A stretch of 64,000 nt of DNA. It comes from Modestobacter sp. VKM Ac-2982 (GTDB lineage: Bacteria; Actinomycetota; Actinomycetes; Mycobacteriales; Geodermatophilaceae). Below the pieces are notes generated by a model. The model was not told the origin of the DNA and did not search any database. It was given only the letters and a program-made list of their open reading frames with translations. Below are positions 37,698-45,981 of the stretch, piece by piece. Numbering within the stretch: position 1 is the first letter of the stretch; every line of letters begins with the position of its first letter. The DNA is taken from contig NZ_JAPVBL010000002.1 in assembly GCF_026967935.1 (NCBI RefSeq), forward strand, positions 512,969-576,968, read 5' to 3'. The translations under genes were made by a program, and so were the position numbers.

Positions 37698-40415
37698 ATG
37701 AGGGTTCGTAGGGGAGGCACACATTCGTCGGTTCGCCGCGTCCCTTTGCCTCACCCGGGCGGCTGGCTGGTTGCGACACTGTTCGCGGCCGCAGGAGGGC
37801 TCGCGGTGCTTCGCTTCTTACGTGGCACCTGGTCCCCCTTCCTGGCCGCTCTCTGCGGAATCGCGGCGATCTACGCCTATCGGCGCATGCGCTTCTCTTG
37901 GCTCGCCCGCCGACCAGGTCCCGTCGAAGTCAAGCCCTTCGTCGACACCACCGACCATAAGATCTGCGTTGACGACGTAATGTCGGAGGTTCGCACTGCT
38001 CTGGATCGCCTGAACCTCCAACTGCCATCAGCGGGGGCGATTGGAAGCAACTCGGTCAAGATGTTGGACGTCGTCCGATCCACTGCGAACGAAGCGAAAA
38101 CTCCACTCGCCGCGACCGCTGGCCTGCTGCAGGCCCTGGTCGTTGTTCATGCCTATGAGGTGAAGTGCACCGTTCGTCTCCGCGGTGGTGCCGATCCGCT
38201 GGGACTCAGCGTTCAGGTGGCTGTGCTGCCCTCTGTCCATTCCCGAAACCAAACGTACTGGGGATCGGACTGGTCGCGCGTTGCGGAGCAGGCCGCAGCC
38301 TTTGTGGGCGCCTTCGTACTTCCCCGGTCGCGACTGTGCCGCAAGCCGCCGTGGGAGGAGTGGTACGGGCTCACCCTCCCCGTCGATCTCTTCGACTCGT
38401 ACCTGCAAGCCACCCGTTTGCGGGATGCGAACCGCCTCGAGGAGGCCCTCGATCGATTTCACGGCGCGTTGCGCCTCGACCCGCTAAACCCTCACCTGCG
38501 GTTCGCCATCGGAGGAATCCAGAAGCGACTGTCCCTACACCTCGACGCGCTCGCGACCTATGTCGGGGTGGTGGCGTTGGAGGCATGGTCGGATCGGCGA
38601 TTCTTCCGCCGCTTCCAGTCGGTCCTAACGCCGAACATCGACGTGCTTCCACCACGGAGGCTCGCGCTCCGTCCCCACCGGCGTGCCCTAATGGTGGCTA
38701 GATACAACTTTGCTGAGGAGTTCGGGACCGGCGAACTGCTCACACGGCAGTGGACGGACACGCACGCGCATCGTAGCGGCGGTACAGCCCGGGATCGTGA
38801 GCGGCAACGCTTACGTCTCCTGCTCGAACCCTGGGTTGAGCACTACATCGTCGGCTTTGTTCGATGGCTAGGAGATCCGCAGCTTGCCAAAGCAGAAGCT
38901 AGCCAGTCGGCAGCTACGACGCTGAGTCACCTTGAACGTGACATCCCGAAGCTGCAACTACTCTTCCAGTACATTGCCTGGGTAGAGCACGTGTCAATGG
39001 CGAGGGACTACTCGTGGCGCGGAGGACGAATCCGCTCCCGTCTTCCAGTGTCGCAGGCGTCCTTGCGAGTCATGCTCCTCTGGGCTGTGCTACGAATGGC
39101 ATGGACCTGGCACGAGACACTGGCCCCTGAAGCGCGGGCTCGAGCGGTCGGTCCCCGGAGTGACCATTCCGCGATGGCCAGCGAGCTCAGATCGGTGTTC
39201 GCCCCCGAGTCGTGGCCGCCCGAGGCCGGCTGGCTACGAGCGAGAGTCAAGGAGAGCATCAAGCCAGCGTGGTACCGACAACCTACCTACGCCGACTATT
39301 ACAACGCGGCAGCAGCAGTATCCATCTGCCTGCTCCCGAAGTCTGCCGCTGCACCGGATCCGACTCCGACGCGACGGCTTGACCGCGAAGTGCGAAAGCA
39401 GCGCAAAGATGAACGCAGGCGGCTGGACGTGAGGCGAGCCGAACGTGCGCCAAGCATCGCGTCCCTCGCCGTGCACTACCTCGAGCTCGCGATGCATCAG
39501 ACGCAGAGCGGTTGGCTCGCGAATCGTTGGGAGTGGGTGACCACAGGAGACCCGGATCTCGCTGGATTGCGGCCAGAAGACGCATTCGTCCGCTTTGAGA
39601 CGGATTACCTGCCGACCTACGGGCCCGCTCTTCGACGTCCGACCGAAGTTCTGCGGCTGCAGCTTGCTCATCATAACATTAGGACAGTCATTGCCTACGC
39701 ATCGCTGAGGGCAGAGTTCTGGCGACTAAAGGCAGCTGAATCGCCGTTCTCTGGAGATTCTCAAATTGATGGTTTGATCTTTCAGGAACGGCGCGCTTGG
39801 GAACTCCTGTGCCGCACAGCAGCTGAGGTGAGACATTGGCCTGCGCGACTGGAGCTTATCAACGCTGCCGCCGAACTTGCCGTCGAGACGGGCAGTCAGT
39901 TCCGGTCTCCAGCCTTCCCGGCCTTCCAGGACGACCCTATCGCGGACGCGCTGCGGGAGAACGAGGACGAAAAGGATTGGATTCGTAAGGCGATCCACCA
40001 GCGAAACGCTGCACTAGTCGAACTGAACAACAGGCTCGTCGCGGCGCCTTGGCCGACTAGCGCTAATGGACAAGGGGCACCGGACGGGAACCGTTCCTTT
40101 GCGCTCTCTTCGCAGGCGTTCCGTTCCAACAGTGCAAGCACGTGTCAGCTTCAGGCGAACCAATGGGATTCTGTGGTCAACTGGCTGCAGGCCGTGCTTC
40201 GGGACGCGGACCCGGACGCGGCTCACGGCCGGTTTGTTGAAAGCACCCGCAACCTCTGGACGGCGGCCGGCCTCGCGCTCGAACTGCGATCGGAAACCCT
40301 GGGTCGACGCCAGTCTGGTACAGCAGGATCTGTACCGCTACGGGCAACCTCTGTTGATGGCCACAGAAAGGAGGCGCGAAGCCCGACGAGGCGTCGCGGC
40401 AAACGAAACCGGTGA
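37698..40415 (+). CDS. Large unknown protein with N-terminal membrane segments
   Basis: ATG 37698 follows GGGGGG at a workable distance and begins MRVRRGGTHSSVRR. The 905-residue protein has two adjacent hydrophobic segments at about 21-38 and 43-57 with a basic loop, so it is probably membrane-anchored. A TPR-like pair (RLEEALDRFHGALRLDPLNP) lies near 250. The rest is helical, Trp- and Arg-rich, with no enzyme motif. The base composition is visibly less GC-rich than the neighbours and several codons are unusual for the window, suggesting recent transfer. It is the only intact gene between repeat copies 2 and 3. Confidence 0.7.
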   Translation: MRVRRGGTHSSVRRVPLPHPGGWLVATLFAAAGGLAVLRFLRGTWSPFLAALCGIAAIYAYRRMRFSWLARRPGPVEVKPFVDTTDHKICVDDVMSEVRTALDRLNLQLPSAGAIGSNSVKMLDVVRSTANEAKTPLAATAGLLQALVVVHAYEVKCTVRLRGGADPLGLSVQVAVLPSVHSRNQTYWGSDWSRVAEQAAAFVGAFVLPRSRLCRKPPWEEWYGLTLPVDLFDSYLQATRLRDANRLEEALDRFHGALRLDPLNPHLRFAIGGIQKRLSLHLDALATYVGVVALEAWSDRRFFRRFQSVLTPNIDVLPPRRLALRPHRRALMVARYNFAEEFGTGELLTRQWTDTHAHRSGGTARDRERQRLRLLLEPWVEHYIVGFVRWLGDPQLAKAEASQSAATTLSHLERDIPKLQLLFQYIAWVEHVSMARDYSWRGGRIRSRLPVSQASLRVMLLWAVLRMAWTWHETLAPEARARAVGPRSDHSAMASELRSVFAPESWPPEAGWLRARVKESIKPAWYRQPTYADYYNAAAAVSICLLPKSAAAPDPTPTRRLDREVRKQRKDERRRLDVRRAERAPSIASLAVHYLELAMHQTQSGWLANRWEWVTTGDPDLAGLRPEDAFVRFETDYLPTYGPALRRPTEVLRLQLAHHNIRTVIAYASLRAEFWRLKAAESPFSGDSQIDGLIFQERRAWELLCRTAAEVRHWPARLELINAAAELAVETGSQFRSPAFPAFQDDPIADALRENEDEKDWIRKAIHQRNAALVELNNRLVAAPWPTSANGQGAPDGNRSFALSSQAFRSNSASTCQLQANQWDSVVNWLQAVLRDADPDAAHGRFVESTRNLWTAAGLALELRSETLGRRQSGTAGSVPLRATSVDGHRKEARSPTRRRGKRNR

Positions 40416-40637
40416 TCCATCGCGGCATCCAGGCCGGAGCATGACAGGCAAGGCGGCTCGGAGGGCCGCCACGGCGCCTGGCGGGCGACGTCATTTCGGT
40501 GACGCTTCGTCTCCGTCAGTCCGAGACGAAACGAAAAGGGGTGGTTGGGCAATCCAATGGGCCCCGTCCGTCCTCGGAAGGGGCGCAATCAGGGCCACGT
40601 ATGGACTGCCCCCGCTGCCCGCAAACGGGTGCTCGCC
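40416..40637. other. Intergenic, no supported gene
   Basis: Short Arg/Gly-rich frames only. Nothing recognisable was seen before repeat copy 3. Confidence 0.4.
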
Positions 40638-40758
40638 GGGGGCTTGGGCACCGCGAAGTGGGAGCCGTCCCACCGGCTTTTCCCGCTGGGGGAGTGGAGC
40701 GCGGTGTGCGCGGCTTCGTGGACATGGTCGGAACCTAGCGCGACTGTCGGACAAGATC
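40638..40758. repeat. ~122-bp repeat, copy 3
   Basis: Matches copy 1 closely from GTGGGAGCCGTCCCACC through TCGGACAAGATC. Its tRNA-like edge is altered (GGGGGCTTGGGCACC instead of GGGGGACTTGAACACC). The minus-strand small frame starts at 40725 (MSTKPRTPRSTPPAGK). Confidence 0.8.
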
Positions 40759-40876
40759 ATTCCGATGCTCTCGCGAATGCGCTGACTGAGCAGGTGACGC
40801 GCGGGCGGTGGCGAGCGATGCACAGCTCGCCTCGCCCGTCCGCCCGTAGTAGCGGCGCGTGGCGTGCGAAGTCCGG

Positions 40877-42205
40877 CTACGTCGCGACCGGGGAGCGGCC
40901 GTCCATCGGCGGACAGGCCGAGGTGCCCGACCACAGGGCGCAACCCTTGCGGCGCACCATGACCGACTGACTCAAGGTGGCCACGCAGTACACCGTCCCG
41001 GTGTAGCGCACACGCGTCACGTTTTGCTTCCGCACGTCCGAGTCGACCGGAACCCCGGGATCGCTGACCATGAACGTGGCGCGCCGGCGCGTGAACGCCC
41101 GGCCGGTGGTGCTCATGACGCTCGCACTGCCGGCCTCGGCCATGACCCGCACCTTCCGGCCGCGACCCACCTTGCACAGCACCTCGTGCAGGTCGTTGGC
41201 GAGCTGCAGGCTGCTGGTGATGTAGCGACGGCTGTCCTCGTGAGTGTGGACGGCCCCGTCGCCCCGTCCAAAGGCGTCGAGGAACACGTCGATCATGTCC
41301 GCGCCGGCCTCCTTGATGGAGACGGGAATCCGCTTGTGCCCCGACCCGACGCCGCAGTGCTCCTGCAGCCACAGGGACAGGCCCTTGTGGTGGAACTTGA
41401 GCGCCAGCGCGCCCCGGTAGTAGCGAATGCCCATCCGCCCGAGCAGGTCAGCGATCTGCTCGTATTTCACCCCGGGCTTCTGGGCGATACCGATGGACCA
41501 GGAGCCGCGGGCCTCGGTGTGGGTCCAGCCCTCTGCGACGTACCAGCCCAGAAACTCCGCCCAGTCGTCGAAGGCGAAGGTCAGGGTCCGCTGATAGCCG
41601 GGCGTCCTGGGTGGAGTGGCAAAAGTGATCTGGTCTGGGTGGCTCCCTGCCCAGATGTTGGTGCGGCGCACCTTGAAGTGCTCGGGCAGGTCCATGTAGG
41701 GACGCAGCTGCCAGCGCGGGGCGTCCAAGGCGCCGGCGCGCAGTTTCCCGTCGCGGCGGCCATGCGCGACGTCGCCGATGGTTCCCACGCTGACGCCGTA
41801 CCGAGCGGCGAGGACCGCCTGGGGGACGCCGCGCCGGCGGGCCTCCTTGATCGCCTCGCCGTCCTCGACGGTCAGGCGGGAGTGCCTGCGGTAGGTGGTC
41901 TCCCGACCGCGGACCAGCAGCCGGTGGCTGTCGGTGACGGCGAAGTTGACCCGGTCGCCGTCGTGGAGATTGAGGTAGCCGTCGAACGCGTGCCGCCACA
42001 GCCCGGTGATCGGCGCCCACTCGGCGACGTCCTCGTTCAGGGTCAGCGCCCGTTCCTCACCGGTGACCTGGGGGAGTGCCTTCCAGCTCTGATCGGTCAG
42101 CAGTTCGGTCTGGTCGTCGAAGCCGTGGACCTGCGCGGCGGGCATCGATGTTGACGACCCGGAAGATGACGGCACGCCGGCGACCGTAGGGGACGCCACT
42201 GACAC
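40877..42205 (-). CDS. LAGLIDADG homing endonuclease in a degenerate intein
   Basis: The 442-residue frame carries Hint/intein features: an N-terminal block (FDDQTELLTDQSWK, TGEERALTLN, VTDSHRLLVRG) and a C-terminal block (RYTGTVYCVATLSQ, VMVRRKG, LWSGTSA). The expected first Cys/Ser is Phe and the usual Asn before the last nucleophile is Thr (SGTS instead of SGNS), so splicing should fail. Two LAGLIDADG motifs (FLGWYVAEGW, FLDAFGRGDGAV) define the endonuclease. A helix-turn-helix (VPQAVLAARYGVSVGTIGDV) sits between the halves. No host protein flanks it. It may now be a free-standing homing endonuclease or a pseudogene. Confidence 0.7.
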   Translation of the reverse strand: MSVASPTVAGVPSSSGSSTSMPAAQVHGFDDQTELLTDQSWKALPQVTGEERALTLNEDVAEWAPITGLWRHAFDGYLNLHDGDRVNFAVTDSHRLLVRGRETTYRRHSRLTVEDGEAIKEARRRGVPQAVLAARYGVSVGTIGDVAHGRRDGKLRAGALDAPRWQLRPYMDLPEHFKVRRTNIWAGSHPDQITFATPPRTPGYQRTLTFAFDDWAEFLGWYVAEGWTHTEARGSWSIGIAQKPGVKYEQIADLLGRMGIRYYRGALALKFHHKGLSLWLQEHCGVGSGHKRIPVSIKEAGADMIDVFLDAFGRGDGAVHTHEDSRRYITSSLQLANDLHEVLCKVGRGRKVRVMAEAGSASVMSTTGRAFTRRRATFMVSDPGVPVDSDVRKQNVTRVRYTGTVYCVATLSQSVMVRRKGCALWSGTSACPPMDGRSPVAT

Positions 42206-42271
42206 AACGACCGGGCGCGACTGGCTCGGTGTCCGGGAGTCCTGCGGCCCATCTGGGTGGCACTCGGGTGC

Positions 42272-42466
42272 TCACTCGAGCTGCGGTTCGCGCACCTGCA
42301 GCAGGTCGTAGACGTTCCCGAAGGGTGTCTCCCTCACCTGGCGGAGCGTCGCTCCGCGCCCTTTCGCGTGTCGAAGGCTGCCAGTGAGCCGGGACGGCCT
42401 CGGGCAGCGCCAGCAGGTCGGGCCGCCGTCGACGTCGCTCGCGGTCGTCACAGCGATGTGGCTCAT
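42272..42466 (-). CDS. Small protein or gene tail, uncertain
   Basis: Starting at ATG 42466 (MSHIAVTTASDVDGGPTCWR) the product has 64 residues with a CWRC pair and a basic middle. It might be a real small zinc-binding protein or the tail of a broken gene related to the neighbouring endonuclease. No family recognised. Confidence 0.35.
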   Translation of the reverse strand: MSHIAVTTASDVDGGPTCWRCPRPSRLTGSLRHAKGRGATLRQVRETPFGNVYDLLQVREPQLE

Positions 42467-42491
42467 GTGCGGGGGCTGCCCGGCCGTGGGC

Positions 42492-43094
42492 TCACGCCTG
42501 CGAGCCACCGGACCGCTCGACTGGGTCAGCCCGCCCGTCGTTCAAGGCAGGCGTCCTCGGAGCGAAGGTGTCCACATCGAGGCCGGCTGCTCGGTAGCGG
42601 TCGAACGGGTCGCGCCCGTCCCATCCGGCTGGCATGGACCGCGACAGGCCGGCTGTGCCGAGCCGGACGTCCTCCTTCGCGGTGATGACGGCGACGACGA
42701 GCCGGTTGGCGACGATGCGGGCGTAGGCCTCGATCGTCGGTTCAGCTGCCAGCAGCTCCTTGGACAGCAGGTTGAGCGGGAAGACGTGCTCGGAGCGCAG
42801 GGGCGCGCCTGCGACGTTCGGAAACGCTCGGGCGGCCGCGGACCACAGCACGTCGGACGGGCGCCACTCGCCGGGGCGCCGAGGCGTGAACCAGTAGTCG
42901 AGCGAGCGCATGGCGCCCTGCCGCGTCACACGGACGAACTCCATGAGTGGGGCGTCCGCGGTCAACTGCGCCTCGCTCTCGATGCCGGGTCCGGCGACCG
43001 TCAGCGCGCGCAGGAGGGCTGAAAGCACGTTGAGGACGTGGCTCGCCTCGGACGAGCACCCACGAGGAAGGCTCAGCTTGGGCGGTGTCGTCAC
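42492..43094 (-). CDS. Hypothetical protein
   Basis: GTG at 43094 begins VTTPPKLSLPRGCSSEAS. The 200-residue product is helical in the first half (HVLNVLSALLRALTVA) and has a Trp/Pro-rich middle (DYWFTPRRPGEWRPSDVLW). It reads as a normal protein with no membrane segment or known motif. It may share a transcript with the gene at 43184, which ends 90 bases upstream of its start. Confidence 0.6.
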   Translation of the reverse strand: MTTPPKLSLPRGCSSEASHVLNVLSALLRALTVAGPGIESEAQLTADAPLMEFVRVTRQGAMRSLDYWFTPRRPGEWRPSDVLWSAAARAFPNVAGAPLRSEHVFPLNLLSKELLAAEPTIEAYARIVANRLVVAVITAKEDVRLGTAGLSRSMPAGWDGRDPFDRYRAAGLDVDTFAPRTPALNDGRADPVERSGGSQA

Positions 43095-43183
43095 GATCGG
43101 ACGGTACGGGTTCGTTGTGGCGCCAGTTGGTCGGCAGGTGCTCCAGGCGGAGGTCCACGGCCTCGCGATTGTTGCCCCGTGGC

Positions 43184-43522
43184 CTACAGCGGACGTCCTC
43201 GACCTGGACCGCGATCCCGGAATGCTTCGTAGGCCGAACCGACGAGGTCGGCGACGCGGTCAGTGACCTTCTGGCTCATGAGCTCGAGAAGCCTCTGATC
43301 GTCGTAGCGCTCCGTCAGCGGGTTCTCAGACAGGTGGCGGACTGCCTCGTTGCCTCGGACCGACGCCTCCTCTGCCATCAGCCGCCAAGTTTCTGTCGTC
43401 GAGAGGCCGTGGTGCTTCGCGAACGCGTAGACGAGCCGGTCGGCCCTCACGTAGCCGGCGATGAGCTCGTTCTCCGCCGCGTCGTACAGGTCGGCGAGGT
43501 CATCCTCCATCTGCGAGTCCAT
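43184..43522 (-). CDS. Hypothetical helical protein
   Basis: ATG 43522 begins MDSQMEDDLADLYDAAENEL. The 112-residue protein is acidic at the N-terminus and almost fully helical (RLVYAFAKHHGLSTTETWRL, LLELMSQKVTDRVADLV). Family not recognised. It lies upstream of another unknown gene on the same strand. Confidence 0.6.
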   Translation of the reverse strand: MDSQMEDDLADLYDAAENELIAGYVRADRLVYAFAKHHGLSTTETWRLMAEEASVRGNEAVRHLSENPLTERYDDQRLLELMSQKVTDRVADLVGSAYEAFRDRGPGRGRPL

Positions 43523-43773
43523 GTGGGCAGCGTGCCATCGCGGGCATCGCCCGGCGGGCACCTCGACAGTTCGCGCGGGATGCCGGTGACGGCGTGGCTG
43601 ACGCCGAGGGCGGCAAGCAGGTGACGCCGGGCCAGGAGTAGCTGGCGCGATCGATGTGTCCGCACCGGCGGGCGGGGACGCCTGGCGGGCTTCGTTGTTC
43701 CGTGGTGCTGCACGCAGAGGCAGAGGCCGAGGCGGTGGGTGATGAACCGTCGGCAGGCCGAAAGCAGGACCAG

Positions 43774-44010
43774 ATGACCGCAGCGCAGATCGCCACGCTA
43801 GACGCGCTCGGATTCGTCTGGGGTACCTCGCGCAAGGCCGGGCAGTTCTGGCTCAGAAGTCCAGTATTCCCGGGTCCCCTCATCGGCGATGGTCTGATGT
43901 GGCTCGGAGGCGTTGCCGATAGGGGCTCGGCTTCGGCCGTGTCGATGGTGCGCTCCGCCTGGCCGCTACGGCACGCGGTGACCGTACGGGAGCCGGCCCG
44001 GCCGCGATGA
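43774..44010 (+). pseudogene. Possible helicase-associated (HA) domain remnant
   Basis: The segment MTAAQIATLDALGFVWG is the usual end of an HA domain repeat (LTAEQ...LEALGFVW), but the preceding part of an HA domain is missing and the frame after it is unrelated. It is likely a decayed piece of an HA-containing protein such as the helicase type at 60604. Confidence 0.4.
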
Positions 44011-44016
44011 TGTGTG

Positions 44017-44292
44017 CTACGCCGTGCCGGGCTGCCGGCTCTTCCACTCGCGGTACTCAGCCCGCATGCAGTTGCCGCACGGCCGGTAGCCGGCGGCGAT
44101 CGCGGTGGCCTTGTCGGCGAAGAAGACGCGGATCTCCTCGTAGCCCCTGCCGAGGGCATTGCCGGCGGTCCCGCAGGTCAGCTTCCCGTAAAGCTTGTCC
44201 TTCGAGTTGCCGCCGAACTCTCCGGGACTGGGGCTTTGGAAGGAACGGCCGTCGGCGCCGAGGAGGGTGTACACGGGTCGATCCTGCGGCAC
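44017..44292 (-). CDS. Ada-like metal-binding domain protein
   Basis: The 91-residue protein contains the Ada N-terminal metal-binding pattern: GNSKDKLYGKLTCG with the first Cys, then RVFFADKATAIAAGYRPCGN with CGNC and a final YREWK. In Ada this domain holds zinc and accepts methyl groups from DNA phosphotriesters. Here it stands alone, without the transcription or methyltransferase parts, so it may be a repair fragment or a nucleic-acid-binding protein. Confidence 0.75.
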   Translation of the reverse strand: MPQDRPVYTLLGADGRSFQSPSPGEFGGNSKDKLYGKLTCGTAGNALGRGYEEIRVFFADKATAIAAGYRPCGNCMRAEYREWKSRQPGTA

Positions 44293-44669
44293 GGGTCATG
44301 CCGCGTCGTGGAAGACGAGGCCGAGGGTGCCGGACGCCGGAGCGGATCGTCCTGCCCCCGTGCCGCATCGGTGCCCTCCGCAGCCTCGTCCCCGATCCCA
44401 CACTCACGGCTGTGTCGTCATTGGCCGCGGCGACATCGGCGACCGGCTCTTTGGGCGGCCGCGTCCGGCTGCCTGGAGGGCGACGCTCGCGATAGCAGGC
44501 GCACCGGCCTGACGGCGCACCGCATGATCTGGAGCGCCCTGGCCGCGTGAGCGTGGATGTCGAGCGCGGCTCCGGGGTGACCCGGCTGGACGCCGGATCA
44601 TCCCTGGAGTGAGGGCTTGGAATCCCCGGCACTGGCTCGGCAGGTGTAGTAGCAGGCGATGATCCCATT
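44293..44669. other. Intergenic, no supported gene
   Basis: Open frames are long but Arg/Pro-rich on every strand, with no motif. Nothing recognisable was found here. Confidence 0.4.
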
Positions 44670-44860
44670 TCACCCCGCGGGGGTGAGAGCGGTTTCGAGG
44701 TTCGCGTCCCGTTGACGGTTGCGGGCCAGCTTGGTACGCGAGTGGGCGGCGTTGACCCGGGGCTGGTTGCCGTGCTCCTGACAGCCGTGCCAGAGCAGCC
44801 GCGGACCTCGACGGCCGTGCGGGGCCCGCGTGAAGGCGATGTCCACGGTCCTGCGCGCAC
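44670..44860 (-). pseudogene. Vsr-type endonuclease remnant
   Basis: The minus-strand frame contains VDIAFTRAP, LLWHGCQEHGNQPRVNAA and KLARNRQRDANLETALTPAG, the known middle of very-short-patch repair endonucleases (VDIVFTRARVAV, FWHGC, KLARNxxRD). Between VDIAFTRA and LLWHGC the expected AVFVDGCF appears in another frame (TAVEVRGC), so at least two small indels break it, and it stops at TGA 44670 soon after ALTPAG. Vsr enzymes repair T:G mismatches beside Dcm-type methylases. This remnant lies just before a Dam-type methyltransferase. Confidence 0.65.
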
Positions 44861-44999
44861 CGGGCACGGGGTGGATGCCTGGGCACTGGCCAGACCGCCT
44901 ACCGACACTCGACGGTCTGCGCCGATAGTCCTGCCGGGGCACGCGCCCCAACTACGATCAAAGCCCGGAACTGTCGCCGCAGTCAGGCACAGTGGACTC

Positions 45000-45953
45000 G
45001 TGCCCGAAGCGACTATCACCCCCGCGAAGTTGTCGAAGCTGGCTGACGCGCCGTATGCCTTCCCCTACCAGGGCAGCAAGCGCGCGCTTGCCCACGCCAT
45101 CGTGCCGCTCATCCCTACCGGCACCCCCCGGCTCATCGAGCCCTTCGCCGGGTCGGCTGCCGTTGCCATCGGCGCACTGCACTCGGGGGCGGTTCAAGCT
45201 GCCCACATTCGCGACCTGAACGCCCCACTCATGGCCCTCTGGGACGCCGTCCTCGCGACCCCCGCGCAGCTGGCAGACGAGTACGAACACTTGTGGAAGC
45301 TGGGCCACGACGATGCCGCCGGGACGTTCAGACTCGCTCGCGACCGGTTCAACATCTCACACCGGCCAGCGGACCTCCTGTACCTGCTGAACCGAATCGT
45401 CAAGGCTGCTATCCGCTACAACGCGAAGGGGGAGTTCAACCAAGGCGCTGACAATCGCCGTCTGGGCGCGAAGCCCAAGGTCACACGAGATCGCATCATG
45501 CGCACGGCGAAGTGCCTTGGCGACCGGACCACAACATCCACCGGCGACTACGCCGAGTTGCTTCACATGGCCGGGCCAGGCGACGTCGTGTACATGGATC
45601 CGCCTTATCAGGGCACGAGTGGATCCCGCGATAGTCGGTACGTCTCCGGCCTACCCCGAGAAGCGTTCGCCCGTGAGCTTGCCCGGGCGGTCGATACAGG
45701 CGTGAGCTTCCTAATCTCTTACGATGGCACGACAGGAGGCCGCAGCTACGGCGCTAACCTGCCAGATGAACTCGGATTGCTGCACTTGCACCTTCGCGCG
45801 GGCACTTCGTCGCAGTCGACACTTCAAGGCGGAAGCGAAGAGACAATCGAGTCCTTGTATGTGTCGCCAGCCCTGGTTGCGCGGCTCGGGGGTATCGACG
45901 GTGCGCTGAATCGGCTCAGGCCGACGCTCGGGGAGCTGCAGCTTCCCGCCTGA
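45000..45953 (+). CDS. D12-class DNA adenine N6-methyltransferase (Dam type)
   Basis: GTG 45000 begins VPEATITPAKLSKLADAPYA; the upstream frame overlaps the Vsr remnant. The 317-residue enzyme has the FPYQGSKRAL and LIEPFAGSAA S-adenosylmethionine motifs near 22-55 and the catalytic motif YMDPPYQGTS (DPPY at about 198-201). It transfers a methyl group to adenine N6 in a specific site that cannot be read from sequence. The HNH gene 28 bases downstream is likely its partner endonuclease, making a type II restriction-modification pair. Confidence 0.88.
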   Translation: MPEATITPAKLSKLADAPYAFPYQGSKRALAHAIVPLIPTGTPRLIEPFAGSAAVAIGALHSGAVQAAHIRDLNAPLMALWDAVLATPAQLADEYEHLWKLGHDDAAGTFRLARDRFNISHRPADLLYLLNRIVKAAIRYNAKGEFNQGADNRRLGAKPKVTRDRIMRTAKCLGDRTTTSTGDYAELLHMAGPGDVVYMDPPYQGTSGSRDSRYVSGLPREAFARELARAVDTGVSFLISYDGTTGGRSYGANLPDELGLLHLHLRAGTSSQSTLQGGSEETIESLYVSPALVARLGGIDGALNRLRPTLGELQLPA

Positions 45954-45981
45954 TGGGCAGGGCGGCACGTATGGTCCCCGC

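Noticed and set aside
40859-42154. Plus-strand frame opposite the LAGLIDADG endonuclease
   Set aside because: The minus strand has clear intein and endonuclease motifs; the plus frame has none.
44057-45019. 320-codon minus-strand frame across the Vsr remnant
   Set aside because: Most of it is Ser/Pro/Arg-rich; only a short piece matches Vsr, in combination with another frame.
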